From contig JBNJEH010000009.1 in the NCBI GenBank assembly GCA_051745635.1, positions 1-64,000 of the forward strand: a stretch of 64,000 bases of DNA, written 5' to 3'. Positions 34,711 to 42,557 of the stretch are shown piece after piece. The notes under the pieces are model-generated. The model was given only the letters and a program-made list of their open reading frames with translations. It was not told the DNA's origin and did no database searches. The translations under genes and the position numbers were made by a program. The DNA comes from Brumimicrobium sp051745635. Lineage in GTDB: Bacteria; Bacteroidota; Bacteroidia; Flavobacteriales_D; Crocinitomicaceae. The stretch's first letter is position 1. Each line of letters begins with the position of its first letter.

Positions 34711-36345
34711 CTACTTATGAGAAACCAGTTTGCCGGATTTTATAATGTTATTATCTCCGCTTACATTGTAATAGTAAACTCCTGCGGATAGTCCGCTCAT
34801 GTCAACTTTATTGACACCTTTGCTCAAAGAGGAGTTAATAAGAACAATCCCCAGAGTATTATAAACTGTTAAGTTATATGTTTCGTTTTGAGTATTTTCG
34901 AGATCCACATTCATGATATTTGTGAATGGATTGGGGAAAACACGAACTGAGTTGTTCATATCATTTGTTGGAACGGCGGCCCATGAATCACCCCCCACTT
35001 CAGTGTCACATTCTGCAACATCAATATCAGCTGCACTTTCAATAGCATTTGTTGATAATGAACCTACTCCTGTCAAAACACGTCCATTGATAGTTGTTCC
35101 GGTATAAAGGTTTACCGCCCCTTGAGAAACAATGGTTCCGTTGAATTCTGAATAGTCCGCAATGTCTACGGCACCATTTACCAACCAGTATACGTTTTTC
35201 GCTTGTGTACCGTTGATTAATGACACTTTAGAATAACTAGTTGATTCTAATGCGCCATTGATTTTGATGACAAAAACTGCGTCTGCAACTCCGCGAGCAT
35301 TAAGAAAAACTGTATCGGTAAAAGTTGTTGCCGCATCTAGTAAATAGGTGTGTGGAGTTAACACCAGATTTCTTCCAAATTGTGCAGGATATAGAAGATT
35401 TATGTCATATTGTAAACCGTTTAAATAGTTATAGACAACTACAAGGTCTACAGCTGCTGCTGAGGTTGAACTATCCGCAATCGGATGAATGTTTCCTGTT
35501 ACAAGCAGAGCATCAAACCCCGTTGTTAATCCAACATCACTTCCAACATCGCCGATTACCGTGGTAATACCATTGTTTTCAACTGAACCGTCAGAGGAAA
35601 ATACGCCGTAACAACCAACTTCTCCAAAAGTCGGTGTATCTGGACCAGTAAGTACAGGACTGCCACAACCAACAGGAGTGTAGCCCATTGTACCGTCAAT
35701 GGTGATGGCACCGTTCGTAGAGAGCGCTCTTCCCTCCAAAGTATCTCCGGTATTCATGTTAATCCCCGCATTATTCGCCACTACGGTTCCTCGCATTGTT
35801 GTACCTGCTGCCATATCTACAAGACCTTCTACCTTCCAGAACACGTTACAGGCTTGAGCTCCATTGATCAAATTGACGTTAGCGTTCGCACTCGTTGAAA
35901 GCGGTCCTTCAATTTTAAAAATAAAGACCGCATTGGGATCATTTTGGGCATCAAGGTTCAAATTAAGATCGATTGTTGATGCTCCAGCTGTTTCGTGTAC
36001 TCCAGCTACAAGTGTTTGTCCATTCCCTAAGGCAGGAGCTGGAAAGTTTGTGGGGGTTGTAGCATTTAAATCATTGTAAGCGATTAATAAATCTGCTGCT
36101 GCTTGAGCACTCACTGCGTCACCGTCGTGCATTCCACCATTAACATTGCCAAAACCCGTGCTCGAACCGTTGTTGGTCCCAACTTTTCCAGTTAACTGGG
36201 AGATGCCTGTGTTTGTAATAGAACCGTCTGTTGTTAATAATACAAAGTCCGCGGAAGTTCCTAAGTTAGGAGCTTGCCCGAACAATGTTGCGGGTATTAA
36301 GAACAGTAAAGCTGCACTTAATTGTAAGTATATATTTTTTTTCAT
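34711..36345 (-). CDS. Double ice-binding (DUF3494) domain protein with T9SS sorting domain
   Basis: A 544-residue exported protein. After the signal peptide (1-22, ending TLFG) come two DUF3494/ice-binding-like domains: residues 28-225 (FVLLTTDGSITNTGISQLTG, NVFWKVEGLVDMAAGTTMRG, LEGRALSTNGAITIDG) and 240-440 (YGVFSSDGSVENNGITTVIG, NVYWLVNGAVDIADYSEFNG, INGRVLTGVGSLSTNAI). A T9SS type A sorting domain ends the protein (VRVFPNPFTNIMNVDL ... GVYYYNVSG ... SGKLVSHK). It should be secreted and held at the surface. DUF3494 proteins bind ice or act as adhesins and are often passed between species. It lies in a segment flanked by a duplicated gene end. Confidence 0.88.
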   Translation of the reverse strand: MKKNIYLQLSAALLFLIPATLFGQAPNLGTSADFVLLTTDGSITNTGISQLTGKVGTNNGSSTGFGNVNGGMHDGDAVSAQAAADLLIAYNDLNATTPTNFPAPALGNGQTLVAGVHETAGASTIDLNLNLDAQNDPNAVFIFKIEGPLSTSANANVNLINGAQACNVFWKVEGLVDMAAGTTMRGTVVANNAGINMNTGDTLEGRALSTNGAITIDGTMGYTPVGCGSPVLTGPDTPTFGEVGCYGVFSSDGSVENNGITTVIGDVGSDVGLTTGFDALLVTGNIHPIADSSTSAAAVDLVVVYNYLNGLQYDINLLYPAQFGRNLVLTPHTYLLDAATTFTDTVFLNARGVADAVFVIKINGALESTSYSKVSLINGTQAKNVYWLVNGAVDIADYSEFNGTIVSQGAVNLYTGTTINGRVLTGVGSLSTNAIESAADIDVAECDTEVGGDSWAAVPTNDMNNSVRVFPNPFTNIMNVDLENTQNETYNLTVYNTLGIVLINSSLSKGVNKVDMSGLSAGVYYYNVSGDNNIIKSGKLVSHK

Positions 36346-36483
36346 AATTAATTGTTTTTAATGTGAATTCAATCTCACTCAGCAAAGGTCGACTACTTTA
36401 AAGGAAGACGTGTTATACAACAAATAGAATAAGTTACACTATTCACACATATTCGAAGATGATTGGATAGGTGTTTACAATAG

Positions 36484-36515
36484 AAAAAGGGAATACCTTG
36501 TCTTTCAGCATTCCC
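36484..36515 (-). terminator. Terminator of the small OMP gene
   Basis: Stem GGGAAT (36489-36494) with ATTCCC (36510-36515), extended on the minus strand by a G-U pair, then five T (36484-36488). It follows the gene ending at 36546. Confidence 0.65.
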
Positions 36516-36545
36516 TTCATTGTAATCAGGTTTATCAATCGAACT

Positions 36546-37049
36546 TTAAAGTTTCATTGAAACTCCAATTTTTCCTCCCGAAAAAGCATTTCCTCCACCG
36601 AATTCAAGGTTTACTCCAAATCGATCTGAGAAGTAATATCGACCTCCAATTTGTGCTCCGAGTCCGAGTCCTGAAAATTCTCGCCCATGATAATTATCAG
36701 GTGAGTTCCAATGGTAAAAACCCAGATTTAATCCTGCATAAAAGTCCCAATTACCTGGAATATTGAGGAGGCTATTGAAGTGATAATTTATGTTTCCAGA
36801 TATTCCTAAAATAGAATGATTGTATCTGTAATCCTGGTAGCGATTATCATATGATCTGAATGAGGCTTCCGCGCCAATCGTAATGTCTCTGTGAATGCCA
36901 AAATCGAAGCCTAAGTAAACAGGAATTCCCCAGCTGGACAGACCAACTCCTGCATTTAACTGTGTACCTCCTTTTGCCACGGGATGTTGAGCCAGGGATG
37001 CCATTGAGACCATCATTGCAACTATAAATGTTATGTGTACTTTTTTCAT
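36546..37049 (-). CDS. Small outer-membrane beta-barrel protein
   Basis: A 167-residue protein with a signal peptide (1-20, ending ASLAQ). The mature part is a run of amphipathic strands (GTQLNAGVGLSSWGIPVYLG, DITIGAEASFRSYD, GNWDFYAGLNLGFYHW, GAQIGGRYYFSDRFGVNLEF) ending KIGVSMKL, consistent with an eight-stranded barrel. Similar proteins are common in Bacteroidota and mostly unstudied. It shares the 2.8-kb segment with the ice-binding gene, 200 bp upstream of it on the same strand. Confidence 0.8.
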   Translation of the reverse strand: MKKVHITFIVAMMVSMASLAQHPVAKGGTQLNAGVGLSSWGIPVYLGFDFGIHRDITIGAEASFRSYDNRYQDYRYNHSILGISGNINYHFNSLLNIPGNWDFYAGLNLGFYHWNSPDNYHGREFSGLGLGAQIGGRYYFSDRFGVNLEFGGGNAFSGGKIGVSMKL

Positions 37050-37404
37050 CTCTTACTGTTTTTCCGGAATCTTCCGGTAGGTGTGAAAGAATCTTCACGG
37101 AACAAAGATCAGCTATAAAAAATGGGATGAACGTACACAATCTGATTAAAAAGTTACATCATTCTCACATTTTGATGGTTTGAAGGCTGTTTTAGACAGA
37201 TAAGTTTGAAAAACAGGAAGAATCTATCATCAGAGCGAAGGAAATAATCGATCTCTTTTTCGCGTTTTTCAATGTTTTTTCCAGCGTTGTGGTGTCAATT
37301 TTGGGATAGTTGATCGTTCGTTTCAATTCTATTATGCTCTTCGTAAAACAGTCTCTATTTGGAATTTTCTCGTAGCATCTCTTCTGTTTGTTGTGGAGCG
37401 AAAA
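37050..37404. other. Gap with no recognisable feature
   Basis: Between the OMP start and the duplicated gene end. On the minus strand a TGTAAC occurs at 37153-37158, but no CGTC follows at a suitable distance. I see no gene, repeat or RNA here. Confidence 0.5.
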
Positions 37405-37518
37405 TAGTGCTTAAAGCGACAGGTACGTTTGGAGATATCTGAGGAAACACGTTTCCCGGTTCAATCAATGGAGATATGCGCTTTGAATCAGTAGTGAGCT
37501 CCTACAATCCGAATAGTT
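37405..37518 (+). pseudogene. Duplicated 3' end of the lipoprotein gene
   Basis: These 114 bp match 34477-34590 with 8 differences (about 93%). The last 60 bp differ at a single base. Read in the original frame, the copy has a TGA where the intact gene has Ser-Gly (…ATC TGA GGA…), and nothing upstream corresponds to the rest of the gene, so it is a remnant. It ends at TGA 37518-37520, 28 bp before the DUF2141 gene's end. Confidence 0.85.
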
Positions 37519-37547
37519 GATATTAAATTCAAACTGAAAGCGACCAT

Positions 37548-37976
37548 TTACATATAGCGAATCTTGCATCGCACTTTATTGGTTTTTCCCGATTTTACGC
37601 TTATTTTAAATTGCGACAGCGCTGGTTTAGACATTCCCGTATGGTAATGGTCTGAGAATCCAAAACCTTCGGTCGGCATTCCGATGAAGTTGTAGTCCAA
37701 TTCGTCGTTGCCGTTTTCATCGTCTACAAACGACAAACCATAAGATCCCGAAGGAACGGTGAATTTGAGCTGCATCTTTCCATCCCTGACTGAACTTTTG
37801 TTAAACACTTTGTTCATTGAAGGTTCTTCATCTTCAAAAGCTTCCTCGTCTTCAAAAAAAGAAACGATAATTTGACCGTTGTCAGATCTTAAATTGGTTA
37901 CGTCCACCACGACATCTGTTTGGGCAAATAACAGGTTGCCCGTAAAAAGTCCGACCATTAAAAAGATTCCTTTCAT
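37548..37976 (-). CDS. DUF2141 secreted protein
   Basis: A 142-residue exported protein: signal peptide MKGIFLMVGLFTGNLLFAQ, then a strand-rich domain with the DUF2141 pattern (DVTNLRSDNGQIIVSFFEDE, VPSGSYGLSFVDDENGNDEL and FIGMPTEGFGFS). The start is the ATG at 37976; the frame is open further upstream to 38114, but that part overlaps the ABC-F gene and lacks a signal peptide. Function unknown. It lies 10 bp after the ABC-F gene on the same strand and is probably cotranscribed. Confidence 0.85.
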   Translation of the reverse strand: MKGIFLMVGLFTGNLLFAQTDVVVDVTNLRSDNGQIIVSFFEDEEAFEDEEPSMNKVFNKSSVRDGKMQLKFTVPSGSYGLSFVDDENGNDELDYNFIGMPTEGFGFSDHYHTGMSKPALSQFKISVKSGKTNKVRCKIRYM

Positions 37977-37986
37977 CACTATTTTT

Positions 37987-39945
37987 TTAAAGTTTATTCG
38001 TATCCAGTTGCTCCAGTTCAACGACCTGCTTTTCCCAGGCTTCCATTGTCGATTCCAGTTCTTTTTTGAGTTTTTCGTATTCTGCGAGCGCGTCTGTAGT
38101 TTTTTCTTCATCACTGTAATCCAGGTCCTCTACAATTTTGTCCATGGCGGCGATCTCTTTTTCCAATTGTTCCGTCTTTTCCTCTGCTTTTTTGATCCCG
38201 TTTTTCAGTTTGTTGACATTTCGCTTAAGTTCTTTGCGCTCCTCGTAAGAGAGTTCTTGTCCGTTATCTTCAACGTTCTTTTCTACTGGTGCAGGAGTTC
38301 CCTTTTTCTTTGATTTTTCGGCGTAAGCCTGCTCAAAAGCGTCGGCCTTTTTCCGAAGATATTCCTGGACTGTATAATGATGAATCTTCAGTTGTTTATT
38401 CTCGATATCCCATATTCTGTTGGTTAATCCATCCAGGAATTCACGGTCGTGCGAAACGATGATAAACGTTCCTTCGTATTGTTGCAGTGCTTGTTTCAGC
38501 ACACCTTTGGATTGAATATCGAGATGGTTTGTCGGCTCATCCAGGATCAGTACGTTGGATGGACTCAATAATAGCTGACAGAGTGCCAGGCGCGTGCGTT
38601 CCCCGCCGGAGAGTACACTCACTTTTTTATCGACGTCCTCACCGCTGAACAAAAAGGCTCCCAAAATTGAGCGCAGTTTTTTGCGGATATCACCTTTAGC
38701 GACGTCGTCCACCGTTTCGTAGACTGTTTTTTCGGGATTGAGGGTGTCGGCCTGATCTTGGGCGAAATAGGTCAATTCTACGTTGTGACCGTATTTCACT
38801 GTTCCTTTGCCATCCAGCGTTTTCATGATGCGTTTGAGCAATGTCGATTTCCCTACGCCGTTCGGTCCGAGCAGTGCTATTTTCTCTCCGCGTCCTACGG
38901 TGAGATTAATGTCTTTAAACAATAAAAGGTCGTCGTAAGATTTGCCGAGGTCTTCCATTTCCAGCACCCATTTCCCCGGCTGAACACTCAACGGGAAGGT
39001 AATCTTCATCCTCGCTACTTCATCCGTCTCGACTTCAATGCGTTCTGTTTTTTCTAATTTTTTGATCAACGACTGCGCCATTGCCGCTTTATTGGCCTTT
39101 GCCCGGAATTTGTCGATGAGTTCTTCCGTGCGTTTGATCTCTTTTTCCTGTTGTTTCTGCGCTTCGAGCAGTTGTTCGATTTCTTCGGCGCGTTTTTCTT
39201 TGTATTTTGAATAAGCAAAAGGGAAGTCCAGAATTTTACCGTTGGTAATTTCCAATGTCCGCTTTGTCACGTTATCCAGAAAAAGCCGGTCGTGAGAAAT
39301 CGTAATTACGGCACCCTCAAATTTTTGCAGGTACTGTTCGAGCCATCCAATCGAGATAATGTCCAGGTGGTTGGTCGGCTCATCGAGCAAGATGACGGAG
39401 GGGTTATTGACCAGTATTTTAGCCAGCTCTGCGCGCATTTTCCATCCGCCTGAAAATTTGTTGAGCGGTTGGTCAAAAACAGTATCTTCAAACCCCAGTC
39501 CGTGCAGTGTCGAAGCAATTTTCTCTTCCCACTGGTAGCCTTCAAACAGTTGGAATTGTTCGTTTGCGAAATTCAAGTCATCCAGCAACTGAAGGTATGA
39601 ATCTGTTTCATAATCGGTGCGCGTCGTTAACTGATGATTGATGTCGTCGATTTGATCGCGCAGTTTATTTAATGTTTCGTTCGAATAGTTGAGGTAATCA
39701 AACAAGTTTTGGTTGGTATCGATAACAATATCTTGCGTCAAAAAACCAACGGTACTTTCTTTTCCGCGGTGGATGCCGCCTTCAGTGGGTTTTTCCTGCC
39801 CTGCGAGCAAACGCAGCAGGGTAGATTTACCGGCACCGTTTTTACCGACAAGTCCAATTTTGTCTCCTGCAGTGATTTGCAGGTTAACATCTTTAAACAA
39901 GTACCCTTGCGGGAGGTGAAATCCTAACTGTTCGATTGTAATCAT
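37987..39945 (-). CDS. ABC-F family ATPase (ribosome-associated)
   Basis: A 652-residue soluble protein with two ABC domains and no membrane part. Domain 1 has Walker A GKNGAGKST and signature FSGGWKMR; domain 2 has GPNGVGKST and LSGGERTR. Both have LLDEPTNHLD or LILDEPTNHLD. Between them lies the charged P-site-type linker (residues 240-310, EQLLEAQKQQEKEIKRTEEL), and a coiled-coil tail ends the protein (560-652). ABC-F proteins act on ribosomes, in elongation or antibiotic protection. No resistance substrate can be told. The -7 element abuts the start codon. Confidence 0.93.
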   Translation of the reverse strand: MITIEQLGFHLPQGYLFKDVNLQITAGDKIGLVGKNGAGKSTLLRLLAGQEKPTEGGIHRGKESTVGFLTQDIVIDTNQNLFDYLNYSNETLNKLRDQIDDINHQLTTRTDYETDSYLQLLDDLNFANEQFQLFEGYQWEEKIASTLHGLGFEDTVFDQPLNKFSGGWKMRAELAKILVNNPSVILLDEPTNHLDIISIGWLEQYLQKFEGAVITISHDRLFLDNVTKRTLEITNGKILDFPFAYSKYKEKRAEEIEQLLEAQKQQEKEIKRTEELIDKFRAKANKAAMAQSLIKKLEKTERIEVETDEVARMKITFPLSVQPGKWVLEMEDLGKSYDDLLLFKDINLTVGRGEKIALLGPNGVGKSTLLKRIMKTLDGKGTVKYGHNVELTYFAQDQADTLNPEKTVYETVDDVAKGDIRKKLRSILGAFLFSGEDVDKKVSVLSGGERTRLALCQLLLSPSNVLILDEPTNHLDIQSKGVLKQALQQYEGTFIIVSHDREFLDGLTNRIWDIENKQLKIHHYTVQEYLRKKADAFEQAYAEKSKKKGTPAPVEKNVEDNGQELSYEERKELKRNVNKLKNGIKKAEEKTEQLEKEIAAMDKIVEDLDYSDEEKTTDALAEYEKLKKELESTMEAWEKQVVELEQLDTNKL

Positions 39946-39949
39946 GGTG

Positions 39950-39957
39950 CAAAATTA
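39950..39957 (-). promoter_or_regulatory. -7 element abutting the ABC-F start
   Basis: TAATTTTG on the minus strand ends 4 nt before the ATG at 39945, so the transcript would begin at or within a few bases of the start codon. Confidence 0.5.
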
Positions 39958-40079
39958 CGAAAGTCTTCGAAGTTCGGAAATGAAAAGCTGGCTTATCTGT
40001 GAATTTGAATGCTGCGAAGGTGGCTGAGGATATGCTTTTTTGCATTATATTTTTTTGTAAATGAGATCCAAAAAAAACT

Positions 40080-40110
40080 AAAAAAAGAGGGAGTCTGCTC
40101 GAGCTCCCTC
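40080..40110 (-). terminator. Terminator of the duplicated-domain lipoprotein gene
   Basis: Stem GAGGGAG (40087-40093) with CTCCCTC (40104-40110), then seven T on the minus strand (40080-40086) and another T run further on. It lies 31 bp past the stop at 40141. Confidence 0.8.
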
Positions 40111-40140
40111 TATTCACGCTATTCTGGAAATTGTAAAGTA

Positions 40141-41151
40141 TTAGCTGGCAAATCCACCGAGGACCACATACGTAGTCGGATCAGTGGTGTCAATTGCCTG
40201 CAGCGGGTCATGCACGACGAAAAAAGCGTCGTAATTCGCCGTTAAATCTGCATAAGACATTCCGCTAAATTGGTTGTTGTATGCCGTCATACCATTGCCA
40301 TCAATAGAAATAGCAAGTACGTTTCCATTCGGTGTTTCGTCATAAGGCGTTCCGTTTGGAGTGTTTGCCGGATCTGCCTGATCGTGCGCGTGAACCATGT
40401 ACGTTTCACCGTCTATGGAATTCATGAGTGCTACAGAAACGCGGCTCGTTCCGTCGGCTAATTCCTGAATTTTTAACATCGCACTGAGGTTGTTGGCATG
40501 AGCGCCATCATACGCATAAGCAGGATCGACCTGACCGGTGTTGAAATCGTAGTTATAAGACATAGATGATAGATTCGTCGGGTTTTGTTCACGAGCGAAT
40601 GTACCCACAACGATATATGTGGAGATGTCAGCTGTATTAATAGCTTGCAAAGGATCGTGTACAACGAAAAACCCTTCGTAATCATTAACAATACTCGAAT
40701 AAGTCATCGACACTGTTTGCGATACGGTTACTTCTCCGCCATTTCCATTAGCGGATTGTACAAAGACATTGGAGTTTGGCGATTCGTCATAAGGTGTTCC
40801 ATTTGGTGTATTTGATGGATCTGCAGCATCGTGAGCGTGAACCATATACGTCTCGCCGTCAACGGTATTGGTTAACGTTACCGATATTTTTGTTTCATTG
40901 GCATCCAGTTCTTCTACAGTCATTGTTGCCATGACATTATCCATGTGCATGCCATCGTAAGCTTCTGATGCCACAACTTGACCATTGTTAAACTCATAGT
41001 CATAAGACGAGCTCTTCATTTCGGTGTTGGTATCTGTATTCGGATCTGCTTCTGGTTCATTTTCTTCCTTTTTGCAACCTGCGAACATGAGTCCTGTGGA
41101 AACTGCAAAAATCGTTAAAGCGTAAACGGGTTTTAAAAATTGTTTTTTCAT
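40141..41151 (-). CDS. Lipoprotein with two copies of an unrecognised domain
   Basis: A 336-residue lipoprotein; the start at 41151 gives a signal peptide ending MFAGC, with Cys26 as the lipid site, while the longer frame to 41214 lacks one. After an Asp/Thr/Glu linker there are two copies of a domain of about 130 residues. Shared landmarks are YDYEFNNGQV/YNYDFNTGQV, YDGMHMDNVMA/YDGAHANNLSA, DGETYMVHAHDAADP/DGETYMVHAHDQADP, NTPNGTPYDE and FFVVHDPLQAI. The conserved His and Asp suggest a metal site, somewhat like CHRD domains, but I cannot assign a family. It is a lone gene. Confidence 0.75.
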   Translation of the reverse strand: MKKQFLKPVYALTIFAVSTGLMFAGCKKEENEPEADPNTDTNTEMKSSSYDYEFNNGQVVASEAYDGMHMDNVMATMTVEELDANETKISVTLTNTVDGETYMVHAHDAADPSNTPNGTPYDESPNSNVFVQSANGNGGEVTVSQTVSMTYSSIVNDYEGFFVVHDPLQAINTADISTYIVVGTFAREQNPTNLSSMSYNYDFNTGQVDPAYAYDGAHANNLSAMLKIQELADGTSRVSVALMNSIDGETYMVHAHDQADPANTPNGTPYDETPNGNVLAISIDGNGMTAYNNQFSGMSYADLTANYDAFFVVHDPLQAIDTTDPTTYVVLGGFAS

Positions 41152-41586
41152 GATAAATAATTTTGTGTTTGACCCATTTACGCACCCAAATGCATATTGG
41201 ATTTCGAACCACAAAAAAAGTACGGGAACTTATGCTGATTGAGATGATAATTCATAGCGTTTAGCCGGCAATAGAAAGGATCCCTCGATTTATGTCAAAT
41301 TTAATTTTGCAACAGCTAACATTAATGCTGCAATCCTTTCGATTTTGTGCAGCAAGGCATGTTTTTTCTTGAACCTGTTGAGATGCAGGGGGCTCCAAAC
41401 CTGCGTGTCTACCCTATTTAAATCCTGGTACCTCTAAATGATGCGGCGATTTGCCTCTATCTTTCCAGATTATATTTTTTGACCATCCGTTCCTTTATCA
41501 ATAGTGCGCTGTTTAAAAATATTGCAGATGAACGCCGATGGAACCTTCCCTTTAACGATTTTTGTTAGAACCCAAAATGTGTAGTT
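41152..41586. other. Gap with no recognisable feature
   Basis: The divergent space between the lipoprotein gene and the OmpA gene should contain both promoters, but no clean TAnnTTTG with a spaced TTG stands out. No repeats or RNA genes seen. Confidence 0.4.
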
Positions 41587-42549
41587 ATGCGTGTATTGAT
41601 TTTGATGATTGCCGTTGTTTTTGCTGTGACGGCGTGTGTGCCCGCCAAGAAGTACAATGATTTACTCGCTAAAGAAAAGGCGTGCAATGAGGAATTGGAA
41701 AAGTATAAAACTTCTTCCTTAGACGCCGAAGCCAAAGTGAAAACCCTGGAGGCTCAACAAGAAATTATGTCCGGAGACATCGATCAGTTGAAAGCAGATA
41801 CAGCCGAATTAGGTAAAAAGTATCGATCGATGCAGGCGCAATATCAAAAAGCGACTCAAATCAGTTCATCCATTGAAAAGGAAATGGATCGCATAAAGGA
41901 TGACGATGCAAAACAATTGGCTCGTATGCGTTCAGAGCTGGAGTCGAAAATCATAGAAACACAGCGAAAGGAAGACGAGCTTATGGCTTTGGAGCGAGAA
42001 CTGAAAAATAAACAGCGGTTATTGGTAGACCGCGAGCGCCGCGTAGAAGAACTCGAAGCAATGATCGCGCGCAAAGATGAAGCTGTAAAACAGTTGGAAC
42101 AGAAAGTGGCTGAGGCACTGCGCGGTTTTAAGGACAAAGGCCTAAGCGTGGAAGAGCGGGATGGTAAAATTTATGTGAGTCTGGAAGCTAAACTGTTATT
42201 TGCGTCCGGCAGCACAAGTGTAGAACCCGAAGGTCAGAAGGCTGTGATTCAATTGGCAAAAGCCATCAAAGGGGATGATGAACTGGAAATAATTGTTGAA
42301 GGACACACGGATTCAGATCCTCTGGCGAGTCGATCTCACCCGAAAGACAACTGGGAATTGTCCGTGTTGCGGGCGACCTCGGTGGTAAACATCATGATCG
42401 ATAATACAGATATCAATCCTGATATTCTCGCGGCTTCAGGGCGTTCTAAATACCATCCGGTGGATGAATTTGACAAAGCGAAAAACCGTCGCATAGAGGT
42501 GATTATTGCTCCAAACCTGGATGAGTTGTTCCAGATGATCTCGGAGTAG
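41587..42549 (+). CDS. OmpA-family lipoprotein with long coiled coil
   Basis: A 320-residue lipoprotein (signal MRVLILMIAVVFAVTAC, lipid site C17). Residues 24-195 form a continuous Glu/Lys-rich coiled coil (TLEAQQEIMSGDIDQLKADT, RRVEELEAMIARKDEAVKQL). The C-terminal OmpA domain (205-315) binds peptidoglycan: LLFASGSTSVEPEG, EIIVEGHTDSDPL, SVLRATSVVNIMI, ILAASGRSKYHPV and NRRIEVII. It would span from the outer membrane to the cell wall. The YfhO-like gene follows by 9 bp. Confidence 0.92.
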   Translation: MRVLILMIAVVFAVTACVPAKKYNDLLAKEKACNEELEKYKTSSLDAEAKVKTLEAQQEIMSGDIDQLKADTAELGKKYRSMQAQYQKATQISSSIEKEMDRIKDDDAKQLARMRSELESKIIETQRKEDELMALERELKNKQRLLVDRERRVEELEAMIARKDEAVKQLEQKVAEALRGFKDKGLSVEERDGKIYVSLEAKLLFASGSTSVEPEGQKAVIQLAKAIKGDDELEIIVEGHTDSDPLASRSHPKDNWELSVLRATSVVNIMIDNTDINPDILAASGRSKYHPVDEFDKAKNRRIEVIIAPNLDELFQMISE

Positions 42550-42557
42550 CGCTTTGA

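Noticed and set aside
36407..36438. TGTAAC and CGTCTTCC upstream of the ice-binding gene as a third ECF promoter
   Set aside because: The spacing is 22 nt, not the 16 nt seen in the two convincing sites, which is too long for the same sigma factor.
37130..37158. TGTAAC before the small OMP gene at 36546 as an ECF promoter
   Set aside because: The -10 position reads GTAC at 16 nt; no CGTC is present.
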